Source of the DNA: Caldilineaceae bacterium
GTDB taxonomy: Bacteria > Chloroflexota > Anaerolineae > Caldilineales > Caldilineaceae
Reading direction: 5' to 3'
Length of the DNA stretch: 64,000 bases
NCBI GenBank assembly: GCA_022821545.1
Contig: JAJEDJ010000001.1
Coordinates: 186,001-250,000, forward strand
The notes beneath the pieces were generated by a model. It did not search any database. It saw nothing but the letters and a program-made list of their open reading frames with translations, and was not told the origin of the DNA. Shown here piece by piece: positions 42,815-50,828 of the stretch (positions within the stretch are counted from its first letter, which is position 1; the number at the start of each line of letters is the position of its first letter). A program made the position numbers and the translations under genes.

Positions 42815-43750
42815 CTATTCCTCATTGAACTTCGCCCACACACTTTCCTCCACCGGCGTCGCCGCGGCACGGATGTTGGCCTCCAGCTGCTCCGTGTTCA
42901 AGCTGCCGATCGGATTGCCGTGGATGCGTTCTTCGCGAAGGCAGAACTGGATGGCCAGCTGCAGGAGGTCGATCCGTTCTTGGCGGCACCACTGCCAGAT
43001 ACGCCGCGCCGCGTCGACGTCCTCGTCGTTCCGGTAACGCCCCTGCTGTCGGGCCTTGTCAATATCGACGCCGGTCAGCAGCCCTCGCAGGATCGACCAG
43101 CCGTTCATTACGCCGACGTCGGCCGCGGCCGCCGCCGCCAGGACGGTCCCGGAGGCAGTCTGCCGGATGAGGTTGTAGTCATTGAAGCAGAGGATGAGAT
43201 CGACGTCGCCGGTCGCGATCGCTTCCTGGTGAAAGTGGTGCTGACGCATCCCGTATCCCGCGTTCCGCACCAAACCCCTCGCCTTCAGCTGCAGCAGGCC
43301 GTCCAGTGTGCCCCCCTTGGCCAGAGTTGGTTCGATGCGGGGCGGGTCGTGGATCAGCATGCCGTCGAAGTAGTCGACGCCCAGGATCGCCAGCTGGTCC
43401 TCCACGTCGCGGATCACCCGTTCGGCGGAATAGTCGGCCTCGCCGTCACCGCCGTAGCCGCCCCACGGCGCATTTGAGTGGCAGCAGAGACGGCCTGTGA
43501 TTATGACGTCCTCGCGCGGGATCTCGCGCAGGGCAAGACCCAATTTGCGCAGCGAGTCCCCGTAGCAGCGGGCGCAGTCAAAGTGATTGACGCCCAGCGA
43601 CACGGCATGTTTGATCAGGGCAACCGCGTCCTCGTCGCTGACAAAGCCGAAGTGGTTGCCGAACCCCTGCGTGCCGAATGGAATGACCGGTATATCGAGT
43701 TCAGTGCGCCCGAGACGACGGCGGGGAACCGGAGGAACGGCTTGTGTCAT
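42815..43750 (-). CDS. Aldo/keto reductase with an altered active-site lysine
   Basis: A 311-aa AKR-fold protein. Asp and Tyr are present (NHFDCARCYGDSLRKLGLAL) and the His is in YFDGMLIHDPP, but the strand that normally ends in the catalytic Lys reads VIITGRLCCHS, with Arg in that place. It is related to L-galactose/D-arabinose dehydrogenase-like AKRs. The start at 43750 follows AAGGAGACCTACC, 7 bases from the GGAG. A ThuA-like gene lies 11 bases upstream in the same direction. Confidence 0.87.
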   Translation of the reverse strand: MTQAVPPVPRRRLGRTELDIPVIPFGTQGFGNHFGFVSDEDAVALIKHAVSLGVNHFDCARCYGDSLRKLGLALREIPREDVIITGRLCCHSNAPWGGYGGDGEADYSAERVIRDVEDQLAILGVDYFDGMLIHDPPRIEPTLAKGGTLDGLLQLKARGLVRNAGYGMRQHHFHQEAIATGDVDLILCFNDYNLIRQTASGTVLAAAAAADVGVMNGWSILRGLLTGVDIDKARQQGRYRNDEDVDAARRIWQWCRQERIDLLQLAIQFCLREERIHGNPIGSLNTEQLEANIRAAATPVEESVWAKFNEE

Positions 43751-43761
43751 GGTAGGTCTCC

Positions 43762-44397
43762 TTAGTCGGTTGCACGTGCGCACCACGCTATACAGTTGCG
43801 CAACAGGGCTTGAAAGGAAGGATGGCGCCAGACTTCAAGATTGTGGCCCGGCGTCACGACGCAGACACGGCCTTTGCCCTGTAAGCGGGTCCACCCGGCC
43901 GGCTGTCTGCCATGTTCAGATTCGGAGTGGAGGAAGAGATCCACGTCGGGATCGTTCATCTCCATCATGTAATGTTCGTCCTGGAGCGTGAATGGAGCGC
44001 TGCCAGCAGTAAGCGGGTGGTCTGCGAGGGGCGCGACGGTCACGGGGCACTGGGGCGGATGGCCGGTGAATATGCCTCCCATCAGACGGCAGAGAGATGG
44101 CGAGTTGTCGTAGAGGGCGGTCCCCGAATGGAGAAAAAGGACGGCGTTGCCTGCGGCGACATAGTCGACAAACGCCTGTCCCGTCTCCTCCGCGGCCCAT
44201 GGTTCATGGTCCGCCCGCGAACGGTTGTTGGCCTTGGAGAAAATGACGAGCGGGTACTGATTCAGGCTCTCAGCGCGCCAGCCAGAGGGATCCTCCACCC
44301 AGTCAAACTCGAGGCCGCAGTCGTCCAGGACAGCCAGCCCGTCCCGGGTCAGAGAGGCCGGATGGGCGCTGTCGTCGCAAAAGACCAGGGTCCGCAT
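43762..44397 (-). CDS. ThuA-like (trehalose-utilisation) domain protein
   Basis: A 211-aa glutamine-amidotransferase-like alpha/beta protein. Supporting text includes YPLVIFSKANNRS, GNAVLFLHSGTALYDNSPSLCRLMGGIFTGHP and QGKGRVCVVTPGHNLEVWRHP, the standard ThuA end. The fold lacks the class-I amidotransferase Cys nucleophile. ThuA proteins occur in sugar-catabolic operons together with Gfo/Idh/MocA or AKR enzymes, and a role in 3-keto-sugar metabolism has been proposed. It is followed by the aldo/keto reductase. Confidence 0.88.
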   Translation of the reverse strand: MRTLVFCDDSAHPASLTRDGLAVLDDCGLEFDWVEDPSGWRAESLNQYPLVIFSKANNRSRADHEPWAAEETGQAFVDYVAAGNAVLFLHSGTALYDNSPSLCRLMGGIFTGHPPQCPVTVAPLADHPLTAGSAPFTLQDEHYMMEMNDPDVDLFLHSESEHGRQPAGWTRLQGKGRVCVVTPGHNLEVWRHPSFQALLRNCIAWCARATD

Positions 44398-44490
44398 ACT
44401 TACATTCCTTTCGGCAGCTTTATCGAATTGAATGCTGCGTTGTGCTGAACCACTATTTCTGTGGATTATGACGAAGTGGGAGTCCCCGCT

Positions 44491-45705
44491 TCAGGACACT
44501 GCCGCCGACAAGGCTTCACTCCACAAAACCAGCAGGCGGACAAGCTCAGCGCGGTTGGACGCGCTATTTTCAGCCCCGGCAAGCGCCAGTACTCTTGCGC
44601 TGGGCGGCTCGTTCATCGGCACATGCTCGCCGGCCTCCAGCAGGTTGGCGATTGTTTCCAGCAACGCTACGCCCTGTTCGTAGCCGGCATCAGGCGCACC
44701 AAGCCACTCTTCCGCCTGGGCGAGTACGCGTGCGCCGGCTCCCTCCTTGTCCACGGCCGGGGGGATCATATCCGGCCCCCGGCGGCGGTAGAAACCGCGA
44801 ATGGCGGCCGCGATGCTCGGGTCGCGTACCGTGCCGTCAGGATAGACGACGCCGTGAATGTCCCGCCAGCGACTCACGCCGATCATGAGTTCCCACAGAT
44901 ACCAGCCGATGCCGATCTCCTGGCAAAGTTCCAGCGTAACGTCGTATGGATTGGCCCGCGCCAGGCAGGCCAGTTCCGAAATGAAGAGAGGTTTCCGGCT
45001 GGCTTCAGCGACCTGAATGCCTTCTTCAATGTTGGCGCGTATGGCAGCCCGCGTCGGTCTGTAGTCGTGGAACGATAGAACATCCACATGGTCTACGACC
45101 AGCGCCAGCGTGGCGGCGTTGGCCACGCCAACTGTGATCGGATGGGCGCTGTCCAGGTCCTTCATTACACGGCAAAAATGATGAACGAAAGTCCATATGG
45201 CGCGGATGCGCTCGTCCCGCTCCGGTACATCCTCACCCACCCAGCTGGTGATGAGCGGCTCGTTCATGATGTCCCACATGGCCAGGCCGGGTTCAGGGCC
45301 CAGAGTCTGCACGATGTCGCGACAGTAGGCTTCGCCGGCCGGCCAGAACTCCGGCCCCAGCCGCTGCACGCCGGGATTGGGAATCCACTTGTTCTCAGTC
45401 GAATCGATTGTGGGGCGCGTATCGTCGAAACAGGAGTCCCACACAACCGGCATGACGCTGATGCCGCGGTCGCGGGCCGTGCGCACGAAGTGCGTAAGCC
45501 GGGCCAGGAAGCTTTTGGGATCGTGTTCGTAGACGACGTAGGCGAGGAAGGGACGGGCGCTGTTCAGCCCGAGCCGCTGGGCAAAGGTCAGCTCCCGTTC
45601 GACGAGGGCTTCGTCGTAGTCGCGCCAGAAGGCGATGTCGTTGACCGCTGTGCTGGGCACGTAGTTGAAGCCGCGCAGATGCGCGTAGGGTTTTAGTAGC
45701 TCCAC
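44491..45705 (-). CDS. GH5-like TIM-barrel glycoside hydrolase
   Basis: A 404-aa protein with clan GH-A features. The acid/base Glu149 is in WDIMNEPLIT and the nucleophile Glu244 in KPLFISELACLARA, both at expected beta-strand ends. The frame stays open far upstream to 46185, but that part overlaps the mutarotase-fold gene and looks non-coding. A GTG at 45705 with GAGAGGAA upstream is the likely start. No signal peptide, so it is probably cytosolic. Endo- or exo-beta-mannosidase/glucosidase action is the family expectation. Confidence 0.85.
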   Translation of the reverse strand: MELLKPYAHLRGFNYVPSTAVNDIAFWRDYDEALVERELTFAQRLGLNSARPFLAYVVYEHDPKSFLARLTHFVRTARDRGISVMPVVWDSCFDDTRPTIDSTENKWIPNPGVQRLGPEFWPAGEAYCRDIVQTLGPEPGLAMWDIMNEPLITSWVGEDVPERDERIRAIWTFVHHFCRVMKDLDSAHPITVGVANAATLALVVDHVDVLSFHDYRPTRAAIRANIEEGIQVAEASRKPLFISELACLARANPYDVTLELCQEIGIGWYLWELMIGVSRWRDIHGVVYPDGTVRDPSIAAAIRGFYRRRGPDMIPPAVDKEGAGARVLAQAEEWLGAPDAGYEQGVALLETIANLLEAGEHVPMNEPPSARVLALAGAENSASNRAELVRLLVLWSEALSAAVS

Positions 45706-45722
45706 TACTTTGTTCCTCTCGT

Positions 45723-47033
45723 TTAGTGAATCGGGCAGCTGTCGAGCGGCGCGATGGGCTCGCCCTGCGGGTCGCAGAGGAGCAGCTGCGCGGCCTGCGC
45801 TCCGGCAGGCGGCCTGCGCACGCAGTCGACTCGCAGCACGTTGAGCGGATTGACGAGCGCCAGAGTTTCCCCTGCCACTGCCCCTCCATCGCCGTCCAGC
45901 CAGTTGAGCTGAACATTGCCCAGATGGAAGAGGCCATATACGCCGGTAAGGCGGATTCCCGCGTCGATTGAATCGGCTTGCAATGTCTGATGGGCGCAGC
46001 CGGCGCGGGTCACGTTTACGATGGGGCCGGGGCAGCGTGCGACGTACCAGTCGATCTCGAGGCTCTGCGTTTCGCCGGGCGCCATTTTGCGCAGGGGTCC
46101 GAGGATTTCGGCCTCCATGTGAAAGAGATTGAGCTTGCCGAAATCGAGACCGGCCACGGGCTCGCCGTGACCCGTTGTCCAACACTCGACGGTGGCGCCG
46201 TCATCGGGATATTCTTCGCCAGGGAGGTGCGTAAAGCACTGACAGAAAGCGTAGTCGGTATCCCGGTTTACGAAGGCGATCCATCCAGCCGTCGAGTCGA
46301 CGCCGATCTTGCCGACGCGGTAGAGATACTGCGCGCCCAGAAGATCGGGGCGCACATCCGGCTGCCACTCGGGGTTATCCTCCTCGCCAAACATGACGTT
46401 GTAGCCCCGCTCAAAGACGCTTTCGGGATTGGTGGGGATGTATAGCCAGGCCTGCTCACTGTGCGATTCGCCGCCGTCCGGGTTGCGGCGAGCGGCGTCG
46501 ACCTGGACGACATCCCAGATACTCCAGCTGCGCTCCTGGTCGGAGACGTTCGTCATCTCAAGATGGAGACTGACGCGACCGCCGCCGGCATGGAGTGTAA
46601 CCTGGCGGGAGATCCGGACGCCCGTACGCGGGTCCGGCTGGCTTGTCATGCGAATCGCGGCGGCGGCAGCCGACGAGTCAACGGTTTCCAGCGTGTAGGG
46701 TCCCGTATCCAGGACGGGATCGGGCGGGCCATGCCATTGTTCCGGGCCGTCCCAGCCCTGGGGCGCGGGCCAGGTCTTGCCGCCGCCATAGTTTTTCCAG
46801 GCGGAGATGCTGCCGTCCCCCATGTTTTCCTCGGCGGAAAAGAGCTTGCCGGCGAGATTGCGGTCGAACCACAGATAGGGGTAGTCCCCCAAGTCGCAGG
46901 CCATGATGCGGCCGCCAACATCCGGCACGGCGACCAGGCTCACCAGGCCGTTACTCAGCCTGACAGCGTCCCATCCATGAAAAGAAATATGCTGAATGCG
47001 GCAATCTGACACCGCGGCGCCCTGATCGGCCAT
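45723..47033 (-). CDS. Galactose-mutarotase-fold protein, DUF4380-like
   Basis: A 436-aa beta-rich protein. The N-terminal part reads LVSLVAVPDVGGRIMACDLGDYPYLWFD and NYGGGKTWPAPQGWDGPEQW, the pattern of DUF4380/aldose-epimerase-fold proteins. The central part has the antiparallel strands of that fold (RVSLHLEMTNVSDQERSW). It has no signal peptide. The GH5-like gene starts 17 bases after its stop, so the two are probably co-translated. A role in binding, epimerising or cleaving a sugar is inferred. Confidence 0.82.
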   Translation of the reverse strand: MADQGAAVSDCRIQHISFHGWDAVRLSNGLVSLVAVPDVGGRIMACDLGDYPYLWFDRNLAGKLFSAEENMGDGSISAWKNYGGGKTWPAPQGWDGPEQWHGPPDPVLDTGPYTLETVDSSAAAAAIRMTSQPDPRTGVRISRQVTLHAGGGRVSLHLEMTNVSDQERSWSIWDVVQVDAARRNPDGGESHSEQAWLYIPTNPESVFERGYNVMFGEEDNPEWQPDVRPDLLGAQYLYRVGKIGVDSTAGWIAFVNRDTDYAFCQCFTHLPGEEYPDDGATVECWTTGHGEPVAGLDFGKLNLFHMEAEILGPLRKMAPGETQSLEIDWYVARCPGPIVNVTRAGCAHQTLQADSIDAGIRLTGVYGLFHLGNVQLNWLDGDGGAVAGETLALVNPLNVLRVDCVRRPPAGAQAAQLLLCDPQGEPIAPLDSCPIH

Positions 47034-47356
47034 GCAGATATTGCCTCCGAAACCTGGAAGAAAAGGGTGGTGAACCGAATTGACAGTTTTTTGACACGTT
47101 TCGTTAAGGACTTCCCCGTTCCAGTCAACGGTTCAATAGAGAGCATTTGGCGATTTTGGCAGGATTTGACAGGATTTGACAGGATTTGGCAGGATTTTTA
47201 ATTTTTTTTCGGGGGCAACCCCCTTTCCATGCAGCGGTTCAAGCGTGAGAGCGCTGAAGGATATTGACATACTTTGACACATTTTCGGACGCTATGACGT
47301 ATTATGTTATATTTTGGTATTCCCGTTGTGGATCCCCCCATTCCAACTCCGGACTC
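47034..47356. other. AT-rich intergenic region with tandem repeats, no gene
   Basis: 323 bases without a convincing frame. It holds the 10-bp repeat array at 47152-47198, a small GGGGG/CCCCC hairpin at 47211-47223 next to a run of T, and several TTGACA words around 47081, 47264 and 47274. None forms a complete promoter pointing toward the minus-strand neighbours. Confidence 0.6.
47152..47198. repeat. 10-bp tandem array AGGATTTGAC
   Basis: Four to five head-to-tail units: AGGATTTGAC at 47161 and 47171, AGGATTTGGC at 47181, AGGATTTTTA at 47191, with a partial copy before 47161. It is entirely intergenic. There are no spacers, so it is not a CRISPR array. Confidence 0.9.
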
Positions 47357-48565
47357 TCATTTCAGATCGGCAATCGACTCCTGCACAGCGGTGATCGTGT
47401 CCTCGATATCCTGTTCTGTGTGGGATAGCGTCAGAAACATCGGGTGGCCGGGATGCAGGTAGTAGCCGCGCGCCAGGCAGCCCTGTAGCATGGCGATGCA
47501 GCGGTCCTTGTCCTCCTCAGCCATCACCGGCGTTGGCATAGGACCCGTGCCGGTCAGTCGGTAGCCTAGCCCGCCCTCTTCACAGGCCGCATTTACGCCC
47601 TCGATCAGGCGGTTGCCGATCTTCCACTGGTAGGCGATGCCGTCGCGGCGCTTGACTTCGCTGATGACCGTTTCAATACAGACGAGGCTGGGCAGGTCGC
47701 AGTGGAAGGTCGCCGCCATCCAGCTGGACTGGCACTGTTGCGAGCCGAGGATATCCTTGCGTCCGGCGACGAAGCTGCCCGGATAGCCGTTGCAGCAGGC
47801 TTTGCCGAAGGTCGTCAGGTCGGGCGTGACGCCATAGTATTCGCCGGCCCCGCCAAAAGCCACGCGAAAGCCGACCTTGACTTCGTCGAAGATGCAGAGC
47901 GCGCCGTATTTATGGGCCAGGTCGACGCAGCCCTGGAGGAATCCTTCCGGCGGCCCGTCGCCGCGAATCGTCTCCATGATGAGGCAGGCAACCTGGTTGT
48001 CATTCCGCTTGAAGCTGTCCTCGATGGCATCGAGATCGCCGTAGGGGACTTCGATGGTGAGAGGAGCGATTACGGCGGGCGCGCCCTCGTCCTCGGTGCG
48101 CGACCAGTCATGCCAGCCGTGATAGCCGCAGCGGAGGACGGTGTCGCGGCCTGTATAGGCTCTCGCCAGCCGCACCGCAGCCGAGGTGGCAGCGCTGCCG
48201 CCAATCAGAAATCCGAGCATCTCTACAGCCGGGATCAGGTCTATCAGCATCTGCGCAACCTCGAGTTCTTTGGGGTGCGCCGTGCTGTAGATCATGCCCT
48301 CCTCCATCTGCGCCCGCACTGCCGCGTTGATGACCGGGTCGTTATATCCGAGCAGGATTGGGCCGAAGCCCATCAGATAGTCCAGATATTCGTTGCCGTC
48401 AACGTCCCAAAAGCGGGCGCCGGCCGCCCGTTGCGTGAAAACGGGATAGCCGAGTTCGAGCATTTCGTGGCTGCGTTTGTGCCCCTGGCAGCCGCGCACG
48501 ATGAGCTGGTCGGACCGGTCGAGCATGGCCCGGGATTGTTCGATGTTGTATGGTCTGACGGGCAT
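47357..48565 (-). CDS. Class III PLP aminotransferase
   Basis: A 402-aa fold-type I PLP enzyme. Lys255 (TTFGKACCNGYPGS) is the Schiff-base residue, Asp227 (LCIFDEVKVGFR) the pyridine ligand and CGYHGWHDW (146-154) the cofactor loop. The family matches the protein at 28729, although sequence and length differ clearly. It precedes the AT-rich gap and follows a PhyH gene by 138 bases. Amino-sugar or omega-amino-acid transamination is the expected chemistry; substrate unknown. Confidence 0.92.
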   Translation of the reverse strand: MPVRPYNIEQSRAMLDRSDQLIVRGCQGHKRSHEMLELGYPVFTQRAAGARFWDVDGNEYLDYLMGFGPILLGYNDPVINAAVRAQMEEGMIYSTAHPKELEVAQMLIDLIPAVEMLGFLIGGSAATSAAVRLARAYTGRDTVLRCGYHGWHDWSRTEDEGAPAVIAPLTIEVPYGDLDAIEDSFKRNDNQVACLIMETIRGDGPPEGFLQGCVDLAHKYGALCIFDEVKVGFRVAFGGAGEYYGVTPDLTTFGKACCNGYPGSFVAGRKDILGSQQCQSSWMAATFHCDLPSLVCIETVISEVKRRDGIAYQWKIGNRLIEGVNAACEEGGLGYRLTGTGPMPTPVMAEEDKDRCIAMLQGCLARGYYLHPGHPMFLTLSHTEQDIEDTITAVQESIADLK

Positions 48566-48703
48566 GAGGTTTGCTCCGGTTGCGAAAGGAGTAGCGCGCC
48601 TTACGATTGATCAAGAATTGGCAAGAATTGGGGTAGGGCGGACCTTGGAACACTGGTTAAGGCGTGAGATTGAAGAACGGGCAGAACGGCTACTTACTTT
48701 CGG

Positions 48704-49519
48704 TTAGCTAAACGCGCCGGGGTCGCCGAAGACGATTGGGCAGAAAGTTGGATCGTCGATGAATGCGGTCAGGCCTTGCCGCAGGTCTTTCTTCGGGCGG
48801 GCGTTTTCGGTCCGCATGTGGACAGCGAAACTACGTCGCGGCAATGAGGACAAATTTGGCCCGCTGCCATGGAATGTCAGCTTCTGATGAAAGCTGGCTC
48901 CGCCCGGCGGCAGAATCGCGGGCACTTCGCGCCATTCCTTGCCGTGCGCGTTGCGGATTGTCTCCCGCAGTGCGTCGTATTCTTGGGACTGAAAGTCACT
49001 CTCGGTCGAAAGCCCCCAACGGTGCGAGCCTGCAACAAAGTTCATCGGCCCGGTGTCAGGCGTCACATCGCTTAGCGCCACCCAAGCGGTGAAGAGCTCA
49101 CTGTTCTCTTCCCAAGCGCCCCAGTAGTTGTAGTCCTGGTGCCAGCCGATGTTGGTGCGCGGCTGCTGACCAGGAAGTGAGGGCGGTTTGTAGAGCAACT
49201 GCACCCACCAGACCTGCACAGCGGTTGCGCCGGTAATCTCAGCAGCCTTTTCACCCAAGGCCGGATGCGAAACAAGCTCCATTATTGCCCGGCTGGCAAT
49301 TTGAGGCTTTTCGATTTTGCAGAGGGCATTGGGATCATCGCCCGGATTCCAGCGCGAGGGGCGCGGCGGTATCCCGGTATCGTATTGTCCTGCGCGTATT
49401 GCGTCCATCCCGGCAATTGCCCGATCCACTACATCCTGCGGGATCAACGGCCCGGGACAGATGCAAAAGCCATCCTCCTGGTAAAGCTTTTGTGCCAGTG
49501 CTGCCTCTTCTGTCTGCAT
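48704..49519 (-). CDS. Phytanoyl-CoA dioxygenase (PhyH) family protein
   Basis: A 271-aa Fe(II)/2-oxoglutarate oxygenase, more distant from the tandem pair at 36540 and 37560. Ligands are His127 and Asp129 in GWHQDYNYWG and His217 in LTFHGSGPN. The TPDTGPMNFVAGSHRWG segment is characteristic. It lies between an AGE epimerase and a class III aminotransferase. Hydroxylation of a small imported metabolite is inferred. Confidence 0.92.
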   Translation of the reverse strand: MQTEEAALAQKLYQEDGFCICPGPLIPQDVVDRAIAGMDAIRAGQYDTGIPPRPSRWNPGDDPNALCKIEKPQIASRAIMELVSHPALGEKAAEITGATAVQVWWVQLLYKPPSLPGQQPRTNIGWHQDYNYWGAWEENSELFTAWVALSDVTPDTGPMNFVAGSHRWGLSTESDFQSQEYDALRETIRNAHGKEWREVPAILPPGGASFHQKLTFHGSGPNLSSLPRRSFAVHMRTENARPKKDLRQGLTAFIDDPTFCPIVFGDPGAFS

Positions 49520-49586
49520 CCTTCATCCTCTTAACTGGGACATCGGCGTTGAACTGTCGACGATAGTTATAGACCGGAAGCTCGTT

Positions 49587-50771
49587 TCATCCCGCCAGCC
49601 GCAGCGCCTCCAGCGTCTCGTAGCAGGCGCCAAGCGGGTGGTAGTCGGTCTTGGAGGGCGGGCTCTTGAGGTCGTCGTATTTCTGATTGTTTGCGTCCAG
49701 AATGCGGTACCATCCGCCGTAGCGGTGATCCACAAAGTGCTTGTCAGAGTAGGTCCAGGCCTTGTCATACCAGGCCCAGTAGCCGTCGTCGCCGGTACGG
49801 AGGGCCAGGGCGGCCGCGGCCGCGAACGTTTCAGACAACACCCAGTAGTACCGGTCACGGTCGAGGATTACGCCGTCGGGGGTGAAGGTATAGTGCATTC
49901 CGCCGTTCTGGTCATCCCAGCTTTTTTCGAGCGCGACGTCGAATAGATGCCGGGCGCGCGGCAGCATCCAATCTTCGGGGCGGTAGCGCTCCAAGATCAG
50001 CAGCAGCTTGGACCACTCGGTGAAGTGGCCGGGCAGGTAGCCGTAGGGTTTAAAGAGGTTCTGCGGATCGTCCTTATTGTAGTCCCAGTCGTGCGTCCAG
50101 TCGGTGCCGTAGTGTTCCCAGACAAGCCCGTCCGCCTTGTCGGCCAGGTCAACACAGATGCGCCGCGCCAGCAGGTGGGCGCGATCGAGGTAACGCGACT
50201 CGCCGGTGGCCTCGAAGGCGGACAGCATCGCTTCACACATGTGCATATTGGCATTCTGGCCGCGGTAGGGATCGACGGCGTTCCAGTCGCCCGCCGCGAT
50301 CAGATCGGCGTAGAGCTGCGCGTCGGGCTCCCAAAAGCGCTGCTCCAGGAGTTCGTATGTTTCGGAGGCAAGTTCTGTTGCGCCGTCAACGCCCGCCTTG
50401 GCCGCGCAGGCCGCGGCCAGGAGGACGAAGGCGTGCCCGTAACAGTGAAGGTCGCCGTCTTCGACATCGCGGCCATTCAGTACCCAGGCGAATCCGCCGT
50501 CCGGCTGGCGGTGCATATTTTGGAGACAGCGCAGCCCGTGCGCGGCCGCGTCGCGGTAAGCGGGCTCCTCGAGCGTCAGGGAAGCAACGGCATAACAGTA
50601 GACAAAGCGGCAGGTGCCAACCAGGTGCTTGGTCATGCGGTCGAAGACAGAGCCGTCGTCGCGCATCTGGTTGATGTATCCGCCGTACTCGTTGTCGATG
50701 CAGGCCGGGTGGTAGAAGGAGATGATGCTGCGTATGTGGTCGCGCAGGAAGTCCGGGTCGCGGTATGACAT
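49587..50771 (-). CDS. AGE-family (N-acylglucosamine 2-epimerase-like) isomerase
   Basis: A 394-aa (alpha/alpha)6-barrel protein. It begins with RDHIRSIISFYHPACIDNEYGGY and has the catalytic-His segment YLPGHFTEWSKLLLILERY, as well as VLSETFAAAAALALRTGDD. The family interconverts amino sugars, mannose or cellobiose. The neighbouring esterase-like and aminotransferase genes fit amino-sugar or mannoside processing. No signal peptide. Confidence 0.88.
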   Translation of the reverse strand: MSYRDPDFLRDHIRSIISFYHPACIDNEYGGYINQMRDDGSVFDRMTKHLVGTCRFVYCYAVASLTLEEPAYRDAAAHGLRCLQNMHRQPDGGFAWVLNGRDVEDGDLHCYGHAFVLLAAACAAKAGVDGATELASETYELLEQRFWEPDAQLYADLIAAGDWNAVDPYRGQNANMHMCEAMLSAFEATGESRYLDRAHLLARRICVDLADKADGLVWEHYGTDWTHDWDYNKDDPQNLFKPYGYLPGHFTEWSKLLLILERYRPEDWMLPRARHLFDVALEKSWDDQNGGMHYTFTPDGVILDRDRYYWVLSETFAAAAALALRTGDDGYWAWYDKAWTYSDKHFVDHRYGGWYRILDANNQKYDDLKSPPSKTDYHPLGACYETLEALRLAG

Positions 50772-50828
50772 TATCTGTTCTCTCCTTGACCGGTTTGCGG
50801 CCGCGTGGGTCGGTACAGGGTCGCGCGG

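Noticed and set aside
45706..46185. N-terminal extension of the GH5-like gene
   Set aside because: Arg-rich, and it overlaps the C-terminal coding part of the mutarotase-fold gene. A GTG with Shine-Dalgarno at 45705 fits the family length.
47152..47198. Possible CRISPR repeat array
   Set aside because: Units are 10 bp with no spacers; it is a simple tandem repeat.
47211..47223. GGGGG-CAA-CCCCC hairpin as an intrinsic terminator
   Set aside because: The T-run lies on the wrong side for the minus-strand genes and the stem is only 5 bp.
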